From Bacillota bacterium (lineage in GTDB: Bacteria; Bacillota; Clostridia; Acetivibrionales; DSM-1351), in the NCBI GenBank assembly GCA_023431385.1, contig JAEYWA010000004.1, forward strand, positions 1-32,794: DNA of 32,794 nucleotides, written 5' to 3'. Position 1 is the first letter of the stretch. The number at the start of each line of letters is the position of its first letter. A model generated the notes under the pieces. It was not told the origin of the DNA and made no database searches. It saw only the letters and a list, made by a program, of their open reading frames with translations. The position numbers were made by a program, and so were the translations under genes. Shown piece after piece: positions 32,704 to 32,794 of the stretch.

Positions 32704-32794
32704 TTTTATCCTCACCTTCAATAAACACCCATGAATTGGAAGTTTTAAATGCTATTAAAGTCATAATACCGATTATTACAAACAGTACCCAGGA
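32690..32794 (-). CDS. Sugar ABC transporter permease, MalF/UgpA type, C-terminal end only
   Basis: The minus-strand frame is open from the window edge for 34 codons to TAA at 32692-32690. It reads SWVLFVIIGIMTLIAFKTS then NSWVFIEGED, a last membrane helix and the W-V-x-x-EGE tail usual in MalF/LplB-type permeases. It overlaps the MalG-type gene, as expected for partner subunits. Confidence 0.8.
   Translation of the reverse strand, partial: SWVLFVIIGIMTLIAFKTSNSWVFIEGEDKNGKK

Overview
The window is from a low-G+C, anaerobic, carbohydrate-fermenting Firmicute, most likely a clostridium of the Lachnospiraceae or Ruminiclostridium type. The grounds are strong AGGAGG-type ribosome sites, YesM/YesN-type regulators paired with sugar ABC importers, rubrerythrin and CoA-disulfide-reductase redox genes, and about 35-40% G+C in the lines sampled. 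The species cannot be named from the sequence alone. There are no tRNA, rRNA, CRISPR or transposase genes. Both ends cut genes: a pirin at the left and a sugar permease at the right.

Positions 1-5955 hold a thiol/sulfur redox block: pirin (partial), a one-domain rhodanese, a CoA-disulfide-reductase-like flavoprotein with its own rhodanese domain, thioredoxin, a CcdA-TlpA fusion, and a convergent Crp/Fnr-type regulator. The rhodanese operon and the thioredoxin gene have matching promoters: GTGA-N5-TCACGGA centred exactly 28 nt before a TATAAT box. The recognition helix of the local Crp/Fnr protein (AREVVSR) is of the kind that reads GTGA. The genes therefore look like a small local regulon, plausibly for sulfane sulfur or disulfide stress. 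I consider this the most interesting system in the window.

Positions 5989-16339 hold a glycan-uptake locus. A decayed ABC ATPase fragment lies beside a YesN/YesM two-component pair. Divergent from that pair are a lipoprotein sugar-binding protein, two permeases, a YicI-type GH31 alpha-xylosidase and a GH29 alpha-L-fucosidase, both enzymes without signal peptides. Import of xyloglucan-type oligosaccharides and trimming inside the cell is the simplest reading. No dedicated ATPase is present.

Positions 16720-20367 hold oxidative-stress genes: Bcp peroxiredoxin and YaaA (3 bp apart), an acyltransferase-like protein of unknown role, a two-copy BFD-like iron-sulfur protein and rubrerythrin. Next come an AraC regulator and a short-chain dehydrogenase in which the catalytic Tyr appears to be Asn. 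After these lies a decayed, internally deleted second copy of the rubrerythrin gene plus its terminator (22341-22505).

Positions 22511-26134 hold an alpha-galactoside module: a GH4 alpha-galactosidase on the minus strand, divergent from an AraC regulator (with a 10-codon overlapping leader ORF) and an MFS transporter. A GNAT acetyltransferase follows.

From about 27100 to the end the base composition rises to about 50-55% G+C in sampled lines and all genes lie on the minus strand. Reading right to left they are: MalF-type permease (partial), MalG-type permease, a GH63/MGH1-like (alpha/alpha)6 glycosidase, a UroD-family protein with a GCCE cysteine motif, an SDR oxidoreductase and a Dabb protein. 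This looks like a separately acquired catabolic operon for an unidentified, possibly modified, glycoside.
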